Both the position numbers and the translations under genes were made by a program. The notes under the pieces are model-generated. The model made no database searches, was not told the DNA's origin, and was given only the letters and a program-made list of their open reading frames with translations. A stretch of 64,000 nt of DNA from positions 25,932 to 89,931 of the forward strand of contig NZ_JBIYZW010000005.1 in the NCBI RefSeq assembly GCF_044628455.1, in the 5' to 3' direction. Shown here piece after piece: positions 26,170-35,152 of the stretch (position 1 is its first letter; the number at the start of each line of letters is the position of its first letter). The stretch comes from Solirubrum sp044628455 (GTDB taxonomy: Bacteria > Bacteroidota > Bacteroidia > Cytophagales > Hymenobacteraceae).

Positions 26170-27006
26170 TCAGGCGTTCTGAAGCTCGACCGTAATGGCG
26201 GCTGCCATTACCTGATCAGGCGTTAAATTCTGGAGCGAGCTATGCGGTCGGAAGCTGTTGTACTCCTGCCGCCACTGCTCGATCTTTTCCTGCGCATCGG
26301 TCAGCGACAGGAACCAGTGTACGTTCAGGCACTCATCTCGGAAGCTGCCGTTGAACGACTCAATATACGGGTTGTCCGTCGGTTTGCCCGGGCGCGAGAA
26401 GTCCAGTGTGACTTGCCGCTCGTAGGCCCATTTGTCGAGCGCCTTGCTGATGAACTCGCTCCCGGTGTCGACCTGGATGCGCTCGGGCACCACGCCCAGC
26501 GCTTGGTGCAAGTGGCTCATCACGGCCACCACGTCTTCGCCTTTCAGCGACTGCCCCACGTGAATGGCCAGGCACTGGCGGCTATAGTTATCGACTATCG
26601 TTAAGGCCCGGATTTTCCGGCCGTCGAAGAGTTGGTCGGCCACGAAATCCATGCTCCAGCTCTGGTGCGGCCGCTGGAGCTCGACCCGCTCCAGCCGGTG
26701 GGCGGCGGCGCGGTTGCGCTTGGGCCGCTTGCTGCGCAAGTGCAGCCCTTCCAAGCAGTAGAGTCGGGGTACCCGCTTGTGGTTGTCGGGCCAGCCTTCC
26801 CGACGCAGCAGCGTGAACAGGCGCTGGCAGCCGTAGCGCACCCGCACCTGGGCCAGCTCCCGCAACCGTTGGCGCAATACGGTGTCGTCCCGCCCGTGCG
26901 GCTGGTAGTACCAACTCGAGCGTTGCAGCGAAACGAGCTGACAGGCGCGACGCGTAGACAACCGGTAGGCGTCGATCAAGTGTTGGGCCGCGTGCCGACG
27001 CTGCAC
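26170..27006 (-). CDS. IS3-family transposase OrfB (DDE integrase)
   Basis: 278 residues with the retroviral-type DDE core: WSMDFVADQLFDGRK, VDTGSEFISKALDKW and the late Glu in NPYIESFNGSFRDECLN, plus the HTH_21-like start. It is normally made as a fusion with OrfA by -1 frameshifting, and a run of eight A residues (27019-27026, read on the minus strand) just before the OrfA stop is a good slippery site. No stops or frameshifts are seen, so it is probably active. Confidence 0.9.
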   Translation of the reverse strand: MQRRHAAQHLIDAYRLSTRRACQLVSLQRSSWYYQPHGRDDTVLRQRLRELAQVRVRYGCQRLFTLLRREGWPDNHKRVPRLYCLEGLHLRSKRPKRNRAAAHRLERVELQRPHQSWSMDFVADQLFDGRKIRALTIVDNYSRQCLAIHVGQSLKGEDVVAVMSHLHQALGVVPERIQVDTGSEFISKALDKWAYERQVTLDFSRPGKPTDNPYIESFNGSFRDECLNVHWFLSLTDAQEKIEQWRQEYNSFRPHSSLQNLTPDQVMAAAITVELQNA

Positions 27007-27011
27007 GGGCC

Positions 27012-27278
27012 TCAGAACTTTTTTTTGAGCACGTCCTGCAGCATCTGCTTGTCCAGGCTCAAGTCGGCCACGAGCTGTTTGAGGTGCAGGTTTTCCTCTT
27101 CCAATTGTTTCAACCGGCGCAGTTCGGGCACGCCCAGCCCGCCGTACTTTTTCTTCCAGTTGTAGTACGTGGCTTCACTGATGCCCATCTTTCGGCACAC
27201 CTCCGCAACAGCCACGCCCGTCTCGGCCTGGCGCAGCGCAAACACGATTTGCGCCTCGGTAAACTTTGTCTTTTTCAT
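27012..27278 (-). CDS. IS3-family transposase OrfA
   Basis: 88 residues: helix-turn-helix MKKTKFTEAQIVFALRQAET, EVCRKMGISEATYYNWKKKY, then a leucine-zipper-like helix (LKQLEEENLHLKQLVADLSL). It binds the terminal repeats. It ends KKKF on an A8 tract used for frameshifting into OrfB. Confidence 0.9.
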   Translation of the reverse strand: MKKTKFTEAQIVFALRQAETGVAVAEVCRKMGISEATYYNWKKKYGGLGVPELRRLKQLEEENLHLKQLVADLSLDKQMLQDVLKKKF

Positions 27279-27360
27279 GGCACGTCTCTCTTGGTTTTAA
27301 GGTACGACAAGTGCCTGACGACTCTACTTTACAGCGGTCCAGTTTTGTGGGAGGAGGTCA

Positions 27361-27706
27361 CCTAGACTTTAACGCCCTATAAGCATCGGCGCTTGCTAGC
27401 GCAAGGTCCCTGGTCCCTGGTCCCTGGTAAGTCCCAACGGTGAGCAACTTCCCCCGCCTCAATGCGCGGCCCAAATACTTCAAGCGCATTTCGTAGCACA
27501 CCGCGATGGGAAGTCGCAGCCGCACGAACTGGACAAAAGTCCTGATCGTCGGGTGGCTTTCCACCTGGTGGAACCCAAAACCGAACAGAAGGTGTCCAAG
27601 GATGCGGGCAGCTGGAACCAACGCTGGCTCCGCCCGTTTATACCGAATTAGCCAAACAACCTTTGCCTAGCGGTTTTGCGCTTGGTCCGACCTAAATTCA
27701 TACTTA
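27361..27706. other. Gap with short tandem repeat
   Basis: At 27405-27425 the heptamer GGTCCCT is repeated three times in tandem. An 87-codon minus-strand frame crosses the region (27358-27621) but its start overlaps nothing recognisable and it reads through the tandem repeat, so I do not call it. The right part precedes the beta-barrel-like gene and should hold its promoter. Confidence 0.5.
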
Positions 27707-28351
27707 ATGATTTCTTCGTTTTTGCTCCTGCGCTATTCGGCTACGGCCGCAGTGCTTCTGAGCATGAGTGGCGCCTGCCCGGCTCAATCGCCTCCGCCCG
27801 CTTCTACCACTCGTTACCGGGCTACGGCCATTGGCATCTCGCTCGGTTGGAACGCTCCTTACGCCCTAGGCCTGGAATTGAGCCACTTGGTGAGCCGCAA
27901 GCTGGACCTGAACGCGGGCATCGGCACGGGCTTTAGCGGCAACAAATTTGGCCTGGGCACGCGCTACTTCGTGGTGCCGGAGCACCGGATTTCTCCCTAC
28001 TTCGGCTTAAACGTAGTGTACTCACCCGGCCAGCGCGACATCAGCGTGGACAACAACAACACCCGGCTTTCCTCTCGCCCTATCGGCACCCTGGATGTGC
28101 GACCCACCACCGTGGTGCATCTGCGCTCGGGACTGCGCTGGCAGCCGGGCAAGCAGCCCGGTCGCGTGGGGGTGCTCGGCACCATAGGGTACGGCATACG
28201 GACCAGCAAACCCTTCCGCTACACGATATACGAAGGATACGAGGAGCCCAATAGCAGCACGAAGCTGGCCAACCGCATCCTTTTTCTCCCAGGTGGGCTG
28301 GAATTATCAATGGGGCTGAGCATCGGCCTAGGCCAGAAGATGCGGGAGTAG
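27707..28351 (+). CDS. Secreted beta-barrel-like protein, hypothetical
   Basis: 214 residues. A likely signal peptide (FLLLRYSATAAVLLSMSGAC) ends in a Cys-Pro-Ala-Gln, so it may be processed by signal peptidase I or II. The mature part alternates polar and hydrophobic residues in strands with Gly/aromatic turns (ATAIGISLGWNAPYALGLEL, LNAGIGTGFSGNKFGLGTRY, ISPYFGLNVVY), as in small outer-membrane beta-barrels, and ends in an amphipathic strand LELSMGLSIGLGQ. No specific family is recognised. It stands alone between IS debris. Confidence 0.65.
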   Translation: MISSFLLLRYSATAAVLLSMSGACPAQSPPPASTTRYRATAIGISLGWNAPYALGLELSHLVSRKLDLNAGIGTGFSGNKFGLGTRYFVVPEHRISPYFGLNVVYSPGQRDISVDNNNTRLSSRPIGTLDVRPTTVVHLRSGLRWQPGKQPGRVGVLGTIGYGIRTSKPFRYTIYEGYEEPNSSTKLANRILFLPGGLELSMGLSIGLGQKMRE

Positions 28352-29025
28352 CGGCTGACTTCGTACCCGTCCTCAAGCGCCAGCGTCACCAACAAGCGGA
28401 AACCCTGAGCTCAGTACGGTAGAGGCGGGTTTTGGGACCCTTCGCCGCGTCCTGCGTGTTGGGGTGCTTACGCCACTTGGCTACAGTCTTAGGGTTGATG
28501 CCGTGGCGCAATCCAGCGCCGTCCGGAAAACCTATAAAGTTTAGCACAGTGCGGCGGCATCAACCCCAAGTTTGCGTCTATGTTCGCTGCCCCAAAACCA
28601 CCCAGCGGTTACTTTCGACATCACCGCCGTGGCATGCGCCGCCCCAGCCGTCAGCGAGCTGCGCCAGATGTACCCCTACACCCTGAACAACAACGGGCTG
28701 GTGTACTTCGGCGGTGGCTTGCTCAAGCGCGCCTTGTAAGGGCCGGACCCGGCTTCCAGGCCGCCGCTGACCTACACCATGCCGTTATGAACCGCCTCTT
28801 CTTTACTGGCCTGCCGCTCGGAGCCGCCTAGTTTACATCCCTGGGTATTGTTAAACAAATAGGGCAAAACCTCCGGGCAGGGAGGAAAATGCCCCTACTA
28901 CTAGCGCTCTGGCGCTAACGGGGCGTATGCGCCCTAAAAAGGGAGCTTTGCAGTTACTCCCCCAGTCAGTCGAAGTAGCGGGGAAACACCCGTGGACCCT
29001 AGTCGGCCCCAGCTAACGTTTGACT
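28352..29025. other. Gene-fragment and repeat region
   Basis: No intact gene. At about 28613-28739 a short plus-strand frame reads AVSELRQMYPYTLNNNGLVY and ends at a stop (LLKRAL), looking like the C-terminal end of a lost gene whose upstream part is in another frame. At 28848-28877 lies a partial minus-strand copy of the repeat with AAATAGGGCAAAACCTCC that recurs at 29.04, 29.40 and 30.08 kb. The 28870-29010 stretch is rich in small self-complementary blocks but gives no RNA family I recognise. Confidence 0.45.
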
Positions 29026-29443
29026 GCCTAACGGCTTGTTAGGGCCAAAAGCAGACGCCGGCACCCCTGAGTCGGGGGGGTACCCTATTTGTTTAACAAC
29101 ACTCATATGACTCTTGCTGATCTTGAATACTTCACCGGCAAAGGCGGACGCAACTTTTAGCAATTAAGAAAACCGCTGGAGTCTGAAAGATGCAAGAACG
29201 GGCCGTCCGGTAAACCGCAGGGGCGGCACGATTACAATCGTGCCGCCCCTGCGGTTTACCGGACGGCCCGTTCTTGCATCTTTCAGACTCCAGCGGTTTT
29301 CTTAATTGCTAAAAGTTGCGTCCGCCTTTGCCGGTGAAGTATTCAAGATCAGCAAGAGTCATATGAGTGTTGTTAAACAAATAGGGTACCCCCCCGACTC
29401 AGGGGTGCCGGCGTCTGCTTTTGGCCCTAACAAGCCGTTAGGC
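29026..29443. repeat. Perfect 418-bp palindrome (208-bp arms)
   Basis: The arms 29026-29233 and 29236-29443 are exact reverse complements around a 2-nt centre (AC). Both outer ends read GCCTAACGGCTTGTTAGGGC, and the right one abuts the ambiguous base N at 29444. The arms contain no gene I recognise. Such a long perfect palindrome is unstable in replicating DNA, so a fold-back assembly or amplification artefact is likely; a mobile element with long inverted repeats is the biological alternative. Confidence 0.9.
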
Positions 29444-29444
29444 N

Positions 29445-29622
29445 CGCTGGGGTTGCCGTAGGTTACGCCGTTGCAGCCGCAAACGGGATTGAGCTCACGG
29501 GTTGTGAAAGTGGTCCGCCGGGCCAGCTCCGGGTCGATGCACTCACTCGGAGCCGGGCAGGTCTTCTGGCAAGATGCAAGCAGGCTGCTTATGCCTAGCA
29601 GCAAGGCAAATGTGTACTTCAT
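29445..29622 (-). pseudogene. Kazal-type lipoprotein, N-terminal part
   Basis: From the ATG at 29622: a lipoprotein signal (FALLLGISSLLASC, lipobox LLASC), then CPAPSECIDPELARRTTF and ELNPVCGCNGVTYGNP, the start of a Kazal-type protease-inhibitor domain. The frame then runs into the N at 29444 and the palindrome, so the rest of the inhibitor domain is missing. An intact protein of this kind would be ~90-100 residues and anchored in the outer membrane. Confidence 0.7.
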
Positions 29623-29712
29623 GTGATTGAATGAAAGGGGTTACTAACGAGAGCCCGTCCCGCACCGAATGGTTGCAAATTCACTATCATCTATGGCCTT
29701 GGATAAAAGTTA

Positions 29713-29868
29713 AATGGTCTAGTTAAGCCGGACACTTTTCGGACGTGGTTTGGAGCGGGGTTTCAAAGCGGTTGGGTGAGTGGTAAGCGAAGGCGGAGTG
29801 CCTGCGCTCGTCGTTGTAGTAAGCAATGTAGTGGGCGGTTCCAGGCGCGCCTCTTCCAGGCTGGGGTG
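29713..29868 (-). mobile_element. IS3-family end fragment
   Basis: Matches the 3' end of the IS3 element at 35.4 kb: an end with GTCTAGTTAAGCCGGACACT and, in broken minus-strand frames, HYIAYYNDERRHSA...YHSPNRFETPLQT, the conserved OrfB C-terminus. Identity stops abruptly at CCAGGCTGGG, where serine-recombinase sequence begins. Confidence 0.75.
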
Positions 29869-29869
29869 C

Positions 29870-30082
29870 GCCCTGGCCGAGCACGAACGCAACGTGCTCG
29901 TGCAACGCACCCGCGCCGGGCTGCCGGCCGCCCGCGGCCGGCAGGGCGGGTGCCCCGCGGGCCTGGCCCCGCGCTACCAGAAAATCGCGCCCGCCGTCAA
30001 GGGACTCTATGAAGCCGGCCAGCAGTCCACCCGCCAGCTCATAGACTACTTCCAGATCGGCTCGCGCCGTACGCTCTACAAA
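29870..30082 (+). pseudogene. Serine recombinase (resolvase/invertase), C-terminal fragment
   Basis: About 70 codons reading LAEHERNVLVQRTRAGLPAA (end of the catalytic domain and long E-helix of Hin/resolvase-type recombinases), then AVKGLYEAGQQSTRQLIDYF and SRRTLYK, the DNA-binding helix-turn-helix. The catalytic Ser domain is missing. In frame it is fused through a repeat to symporter sequence, forming one artificial 427-codon frame (29780-31063). Confidence 0.72.
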
Positions 30083-30147
30083 ATAGGGCCAAAAGCAGAC
30101 GCCGGCACCCCCGAGTCGGAGGTTTTACCCTATTTGTTTAACAACAC
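30080..30147. repeat. ~65-bp repeat with inverted ends
   Basis: Begins AAAATAGGGCCAAAAGC and ends TTTTACCCTATTTG, so its ends are inverted copies of AAATAGGGnnAAAA. The same unit lies in both arms of the palindrome (about 29039-29099 and 29370-29430) and partly at 28848-28877. It joins the recombinase fragment to the symporter fragment. Confidence 0.75.
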
Positions 30148-30148
30148 C

Positions 30149-31063
30149 CTTATTGGGGTATTACTGTTCGTCTTCTACCTGTTTCACCCGGCCCCGCTTA
30201 CCTTCAACCGGCCCATCTACGAGCAGGTACTCCAAAGCCCCGACGCCAGCAAAGCCCAGCAATTGGAGCGGCACCTGCGCACCGTGCAGGCTGCCCAGCA
30301 ACAGGCCGCGACGGATTTCGTAAGCGCCCGCCACGCCGCCGACCCCGCCCGGCAAGCCGCCGCCCAGCGACGCTTGCAAGACACCCAAAACACCCTAACC
30401 GCCATTCGCACTAGCTGGCAGGCGCTGGTGAAGCGCACCGGCTCGGCGGCCGAGGCAAAGGATACGGACTACGTCTTCATCACCTTCGTGCTTCAATACC
30501 TGCCGCGAGGCCTCGTCGGCCTGCTCGTCGGCGTGGTGCTGAGCGCCGCCATGAGCGGCGCCGCCGCGGGGCTGAACGCCTTGGGTTCCACCACCCTGGT
30601 GGACCTTTATCGGCCGTTCTCCAAGCGGCCCGTCTGCACAGAAGCCCATCTGGTGCGCGTCTCGCGCTGGGCCACCATGGGCTGGGGCGTGCTGGGCGTG
30701 GGATTTGCCTTGTTTGCGGTTCGCATGGAAAACCTGATCCAAGCCGTTAATATTATTGATTCCCTGTTCTACGGCATCATTCCGGGCATTTTCGCCGTGG
30801 CCTTCTTTCAACCCAAAGTGGGCAGCCGGGCCGTTTTCTGTGCCTCAGTGGTCACGCAGATAGCCACGGGACTGGCTTTTTGGTTGACGGATATCGCCTA
30901 TCTGTGGTATAACGTCCTAGGATGCCTGGCAGTGATGCTGCTGGCGATGGTCTTGGAGCGGATTTTTCTTGCCCACTCCCGGTTTGCTTTAGACGCGCAG
31001 CACGAGGCGGAAGAAGAGGCGACCGTTAACGACAATTTCGTACCACGAAGCAGCGTACGCTAA
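30149..31063 (+). pseudogene. Sodium:solute symporter family protein, C-terminal part
   Basis: About 304 codons of an SSS-family transporter: a transmembrane segment LIGVLLFVFYLF, a long coiled, Ala/Gln-rich loop (about residues 20-110), then VFITFVLQYLPRGLVGLLVG, SAAMSGAAAGLNALGSTTLV (the sodium-binding-region signature) and three more membrane helices. The N-terminal helices are absent and the frame enters from the repeat at 30080-30147, so it cannot make a working transporter. The frame itself is undamaged, which suggests the truncation is recent or an assembly effect. Confidence 0.78.
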
Positions 31064-31664
31064 CTGATGTGCTTAATTTCGTGCTCAGTCGCCGGGCGGG
31101 GGGTACCCTGCTGAGTAGGACGCCCGAGGTGAAGTGGTCGAACGATGGGATGCCACGTGCATTCGGATGCCCTGGGCGGACAGCGCATGGATGCATCGGC
31201 GTAGCATGCTAATCAGTGCCGACCAGAATAGCTGTTGCGCAAGAACCATTCTTGTCCAGTAAATTCTTCAGCGAACTGGAGGCCGCTTGCAAACCCTTAC
31301 GCCCACGTATCCACTTTAATGATCATGCCTCTCTCGTCCAACACTTGCCTTGGCTGGATGTTTAATTCAAAGTTGAAGCTGGTGGGGTCAACTAAGGTTC
31401 ATTGGAGCATAGTCCGAAGGTGAGCCGGGTGGGGTCACGAGATTAAGATAACCGGAGTTTGTTGATGTTGTCGTAGAGGAACTACCACTGGGCAGGTCGC
31501 GCACGGGCTTAGCTGTTTGGTGTAATTACAGGTATGCAGAAAGGTATGTAAGACCTTCTTTGGCAGCCATGTGCTCGACTATCGCGTCCCAGTCGCCAGA
31601 ATAGTAGCTTAGGGCAAAAGCCCGGGTCCACAAACAAACCCCAAAGGCACGACGCCAGTGGCAC
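31064..31664. other. Non-coding gap
   Basis: About 600 bp between the symporter fragment and the 3' end of the DUF4249 gene. Short frames occur but none resembles a protein, and I see no IS end. It is probably eroded chromosomal or mobile DNA. Confidence 0.5.
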
Positions 31665-31673
31665 CGTGCCTTT
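31643..31673 (-). terminator. Putative terminator of the TonB/DUF4249 operon
   Basis: Inverted repeat AAAGGCACG ... CGTGCCTTT around a 13-nt loop, 60 bp past the stop of the minus-strand DUF4249 gene. The stem is short with a weak T-run, so confidence is moderate. Confidence 0.45.
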
Positions 31674-31733
31674 AGGGTTAGAGAGTTTACGCAGGGCGTT
31701 TGACGGTAGCCCAGCCGGGGCCACCGCCCGCGC

Positions 31734-32729
31734 TTACAGCCGCAGCTGGGCGCTGGCGTCGGTAGAGCCGCCGAAGATTCCGAAGCCGGCTGTAACGTTG
31801 GAGTACAGCGGCGATGGTTCAGAGAAGGGGTTGCCGTTGCTGTTGGAGTAACGCCGGTAGCTGGTGTAGAACAGGTACAGGTCGCGGGTGATGTGCGAGA
31901 GCGTGACTTCCAAATACGCCACTTGGTTGCCTACGCTGCCCAGGGAGTACTGCAGGTCATCGGAATAGCTCACACGCTGTCCATTCACGTTGGCGTCGGA
32001 AAAGGCGTTGAGGCTGGATGTGCCAAGACCCGAGATGCGAAAAGTCGGCAGGTTGAGGCCGTTCTCGTCCGGAACCGGCTGCAACGAGCCGATTGGCTCC
32101 CCTTGGGCGTTGACGAGGCGGGCCGTGGCTAGGTAATAATCGCCCTCGGCGGCGGGGTCGTCGAACGCGACGGTCACGCGCAGGCGGCTCTGGTCGCCGG
32201 TGCTGCTGAGGGGCATAACGCTGATCTGCACCGGCACAAGCGTCGGTAGGGTGAGGCGGCTTTCGGCCGGGACCATGTCCGGGACGGTCACGCGCACAGC
32301 GTAGGTACGGCCGGGCTCGAAGCGGTAGCGCTGCGTGGGTTGGTAGCGGCCTTTCTGGAAGGAAGGCGGTGCGCCTGGGGTCGGCACCACGGGGCGGTAG
32401 CGCTCTACCAACTGGTCGACCTCGTCGCGTACTTCGATGACCGCCTGGTCGTTGCCTTCCAACCGTCGCGTGTCGTAGCCACGCTGGCTGACGCTCACGA
32501 AGGGGGTCCGGCCAACGAACGAGGCACGGCGTAGCGCCTCGTTCGGGTCTAGGTTGTCGAGGGTGAGCAGCAAGGCCACGCTGGGCGTGTGTGCGGGCTC
32601 GGGTACGTCGATGGTGGTTTCGCAGCCGGCCAGCAGCGGCAAAACTAGTAGAGCCGCGGCGCCGTAGCCAAAGCTGATAATTCCGGCCGAAACTGACGAG
32701 GAAAGTGCATTAAACTGGGCGCGTTGCAT
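31734..32729 (-). CDS. DUF4249 family outer-membrane lipoprotein
   Basis: 331 residues from the ATG at 32729. The signal sequence has a lipobox LLAGCETTIDVP, so the protein is lipid-anchored. The body matches DUF4249: VDQLVERYRPV, GRTYAVRVTVPDMVPAESRL and NPFSEPSPLYSNVTAGFGIF, the near-terminal signature. These lipoproteins sit downstream of TonB-dependent receptors in Bacteroidota and are probably their surface partners for capturing an unknown ligand. Its start overlaps the receptor stop (TAATG), so the two are coupled. The frame is open upstream but that overlaps the receptor gene. Confidence 0.88.
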   Translation of the reverse strand: MQRAQFNALSSSVSAGIISFGYGAAALLVLPLLAGCETTIDVPEPAHTPSVALLLTLDNLDPNEALRRASFVGRTPFVSVSQRGYDTRRLEGNDQAVIEVRDEVDQLVERYRPVVPTPGAPPSFQKGRYQPTQRYRFEPGRTYAVRVTVPDMVPAESRLTLPTLVPVQISVMPLSSTGDQSRLRVTVAFDDPAAEGDYYLATARLVNAQGEPIGSLQPVPDENGLNLPTFRISGLGTSSLNAFSDANVNGQRVSYSDDLQYSLGSVGNQVAYLEVTLSHITRDLYLFYTSYRRYSNSNGNPFSEPSPLYSNVTAGFGIFGGSTDASAQLRL

Positions 32730-35152
32730 TAAAAGTTGAAGTTTTTGCTGAACGAAGGAAGGATGGGAAACAGGCTGATCTGGCGGTAGCCGGGCTTCTC
32801 GCGCACGTTGCCGTTTTGATCGGTGTAGCCTTCGCGGTAGTACATGAAGTAGGGGTTGCGGCGGCTGTAGGCGTTGTAAAGCGAAAAGCTGTTGACGACT
32901 TCGCCCCACTTCTTCTTCTTGGTCTTGCTCAGGTCCAGGTCCATGCGGTGGTAGGCGCGCATGCGGTAGGAGTTGCGCGGACCGTAGTCGTCGAACTGCC
33001 CGAAATCAGATCCGAGCAGGAAGCGGCCCCGCGAGAGGGTGATGGCGTTGCCGGTGCCGTACACCCAGGTGCCCGACAGGCGCAAGGTGGGCGAAAACTG
33101 GTGAATGACCACCAGCGAAGCGTCGTGGCGCCGGTCGTACTTGAAGGGGTAGAGCTGGCCTTGGTTCAGCTCCGCAAAGCGGCGCGTGCTCCAGGCCAGG
33201 GTGTAGCCGATCCAGCCCGTGGTGCGGCCCGACTTCTTCTGCACGAACACTTCGCCGCCGTAGGCCCAGCCCCGGCCGCTGGTCACCTTGTCCTCCCAGT
33301 TGTTGTCGGTGGTGCCCAGGAAGTCGGCGCCCTCGCGGAACTCGATGAGGTTGTGCATGGGCTTGTAGTAGCCCTCCAAGCTTAGCTCGTAGTCCTCGCC
33401 GTGGAAGCGCAGGTTGCGGGCCGCGCCCACGGCAAACTGCTGGGCCCGCTGGGGCTTGATCTTGGGCGTGGCCGGCACCCACAGGTCGGTGGGCAGGCCG
33501 ATGCCGCTGTTGGTGAGCAAGTGGATAAACTGGCTGGTGCGGGCGTAGGAGGCCTTGAGCGCCACTTCGTCGGTGAGCAGGAAGCGGGCGGCCAGCCGCG
33601 GCTCCAGGGAGGGAAAGAGCTTGCCCTGCACGGCGAAGCCGTTGAGGCGCAGGCCGCCGTTGACTTTGAGCCGTTCCGTCACCTTGTAGTCGTCCTCGGC
33701 GTAGAGGCCTACTTCCTGCCCGTACACGCGCTTGCCCAAGGTGAAGTTGGGGTTGCTGTTGGGGTCAGAGGACTTGGCCTGCACGGCCCCGGGCCGGAAC
33801 TGGTGCCAGATGTACTGCCCGCCGAAGCGGACGTAGTGATTGGGTAGGGGCACGTAGTCAAAGTCCGACTTGATGCTCCAGTCGCGGATGTTGGAGAGGT
33901 ACCGGAGCGAGAACTTCTCGGTTTCGAGCTGGTTGTCGGGGTTGCGCCGGCGGTTTTCCTGCTCCACGCCCACGTCGAACTGGTAGCGGCTGAAGGTCAG
34001 GTGGGTGTTGGCGAAGAGCCGGTCGTTGACGACGTGGTTCCAGCGCAGGGCCGAGGTGAGGTTGCCCCAGCCCAGCTCGGTGTTGATGCGTGAAAACTCC
34101 TCGCTGTTGCGGGCGCCCTCGCGGAAGCGGGCGTAGAACGCGTCGCGGCCGGTGTAGGCGCTCAGGTACAGCCGGTCGCGCGGGCTGAGCTTCCAGTTGA
34201 CCTTGGCGTTGAAGTCGTAGAAGTAGTAGCCAATCTTGGGCCGCTCGTCGCGCGGAATGCCCTGCGAGGCCAGGGCCGCACTCACCAGCGGGCGGGTGAG
34301 CACGTCGATGTAGGTACGGCGGGCCGAGACGATAAACGAAGCGGTGTCTTTCTTGATGGGCCCTTCCAGCGTCACGCGGGAAGCAATCAGGCCGATGCCG
34401 CCTTCGCCGTGAAACTCCTGCATGTTGCCCTCCTTCATCGAAATGTCGAGCACCGAGGAGAGACGGCCGCCGTAACGGGCCGGGAAGCCGCCCTTCACCA
34501 GCTCCACGTTGTTGAGCGCGTCGGCGTTGAAGACGGAGAAGAAGCCGAACAGGTGCGAGGCGTTGTACACCGGCGTGCCGTCGAGCAGGATGAGGTTCTG
34601 GTCGGGCGAGCCGCCGCGCACGTACAGGCCGTTCTGGCCCTCGGCCCCGCTTTGCACGCCGGGCAGCAGCTGCAGCACCTTCAGCACGTCCCGTTCGCCA
34701 AACAGCGCCGGCACGGCCTTGATCTGGTTGAGCGGAATGTTGACCGTGCCCATGCGGGTGCTCTGGGCAATCTGCTCCTGCTTGGTGCCCACGATTTCCA
34801 CGTTCTGCAGTTCGCTGGTGGCCGGCTTGAGGCGGATGTCGAGCGTCTTGCCTTTGTCGCTCTTCAGGGCTAGCACCTGACGTTGGTAGCCCAGGTACGA
34901 AGCCAGCAGACGGGTAGTGGAATCGGCCGCGGGCAAAGTCAGCGAGAAGAAGCCGTAGGTATTGGTAGCCGTGCCCTGGCCCGACGCCGGATGCACCACG
35001 GCCACGCCGATCAGGTTTTCGCCGGTGCTCGCGTCGCGCACGTAGCCGCTGAAGGTGACGCGCGCCGGCGCCGGCTGCTGTGCCATGGCTGCTGCGGTCG
35101 TCAGCCCCAGCAGGGCGCCGGTGGCCGTGGCGAAGCGCAGAAGTTGAAGCAT
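32729..35152 (-). CDS. TonB-dependent receptor with CarboxypepD_reg-like domain
   Basis: An 807-residue outer-membrane transporter. A signal peptide (LGLTTAAAMAQQ) is followed by a carboxypeptidase-regulatory-like domain (VTFSGYVRDASTGENLIGVA, TNTYGFFSLTLP), the plug (GVQSGAEGQNGLYVRGGSPD, LLDGTPVYNASHLFGFFSVF) and a 22-strand barrel ending in a C-terminal aromatic (SKNFNF). It imports a ligand across the outer membrane using TonB energy. The plug is the short form typical of DUF4249-linked receptors rather than SusC. Intact; first gene of a two-gene operon. Confidence 0.92.
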   Translation of the reverse strand: MLQLLRFATATGALLGLTTAAAMAQQPAPARVTFSGYVRDASTGENLIGVAVVHPASGQGTATNTYGFFSLTLPAADSTTRLLASYLGYQRQVLALKSDKGKTLDIRLKPATSELQNVEIVGTKQEQIAQSTRMGTVNIPLNQIKAVPALFGERDVLKVLQLLPGVQSGAEGQNGLYVRGGSPDQNLILLDGTPVYNASHLFGFFSVFNADALNNVELVKGGFPARYGGRLSSVLDISMKEGNMQEFHGEGGIGLIASRVTLEGPIKKDTASFIVSARRTYIDVLTRPLVSAALASQGIPRDERPKIGYYFYDFNAKVNWKLSPRDRLYLSAYTGRDAFYARFREGARNSEEFSRINTELGWGNLTSALRWNHVVNDRLFANTHLTFSRYQFDVGVEQENRRRNPDNQLETEKFSLRYLSNIRDWSIKSDFDYVPLPNHYVRFGGQYIWHQFRPGAVQAKSSDPNSNPNFTLGKRVYGQEVGLYAEDDYKVTERLKVNGGLRLNGFAVQGKLFPSLEPRLAARFLLTDEVALKASYARTSQFIHLLTNSGIGLPTDLWVPATPKIKPQRAQQFAVGAARNLRFHGEDYELSLEGYYKPMHNLIEFREGADFLGTTDNNWEDKVTSGRGWAYGGEVFVQKKSGRTTGWIGYTLAWSTRRFAELNQGQLYPFKYDRRHDASLVVIHQFSPTLRLSGTWVYGTGNAITLSRGRFLLGSDFGQFDDYGPRNSYRMRAYHRMDLDLSKTKKKKWGEVVNSFSLYNAYSRRNPYFMYYREGYTDQNGNVREKPGYRQISLFPILPSFSKNFNF

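Larger units (their letters stand above)
26130..27360 (-). mobile_element. IS3-family (IS407-like) insertion sequence
   Basis: A 1231-bp element. Its ends are inverted copies beginning TGACCTCCTCCCA, with a second matched block CTGGACCGC a little inside each end. It encodes OrfA and OrfB on the minus strand. The flanks (CGCTG and CCTAG) show no target duplication, which suggests it took part in a deletion or recombination after insertion. Confidence 0.88.

Noticed and set aside
27358..27621. 87-codon minus-strand frame next to the IS3 element
   Set aside because: It reads through a GGTCCCT tandem repeat and resembles nothing known.
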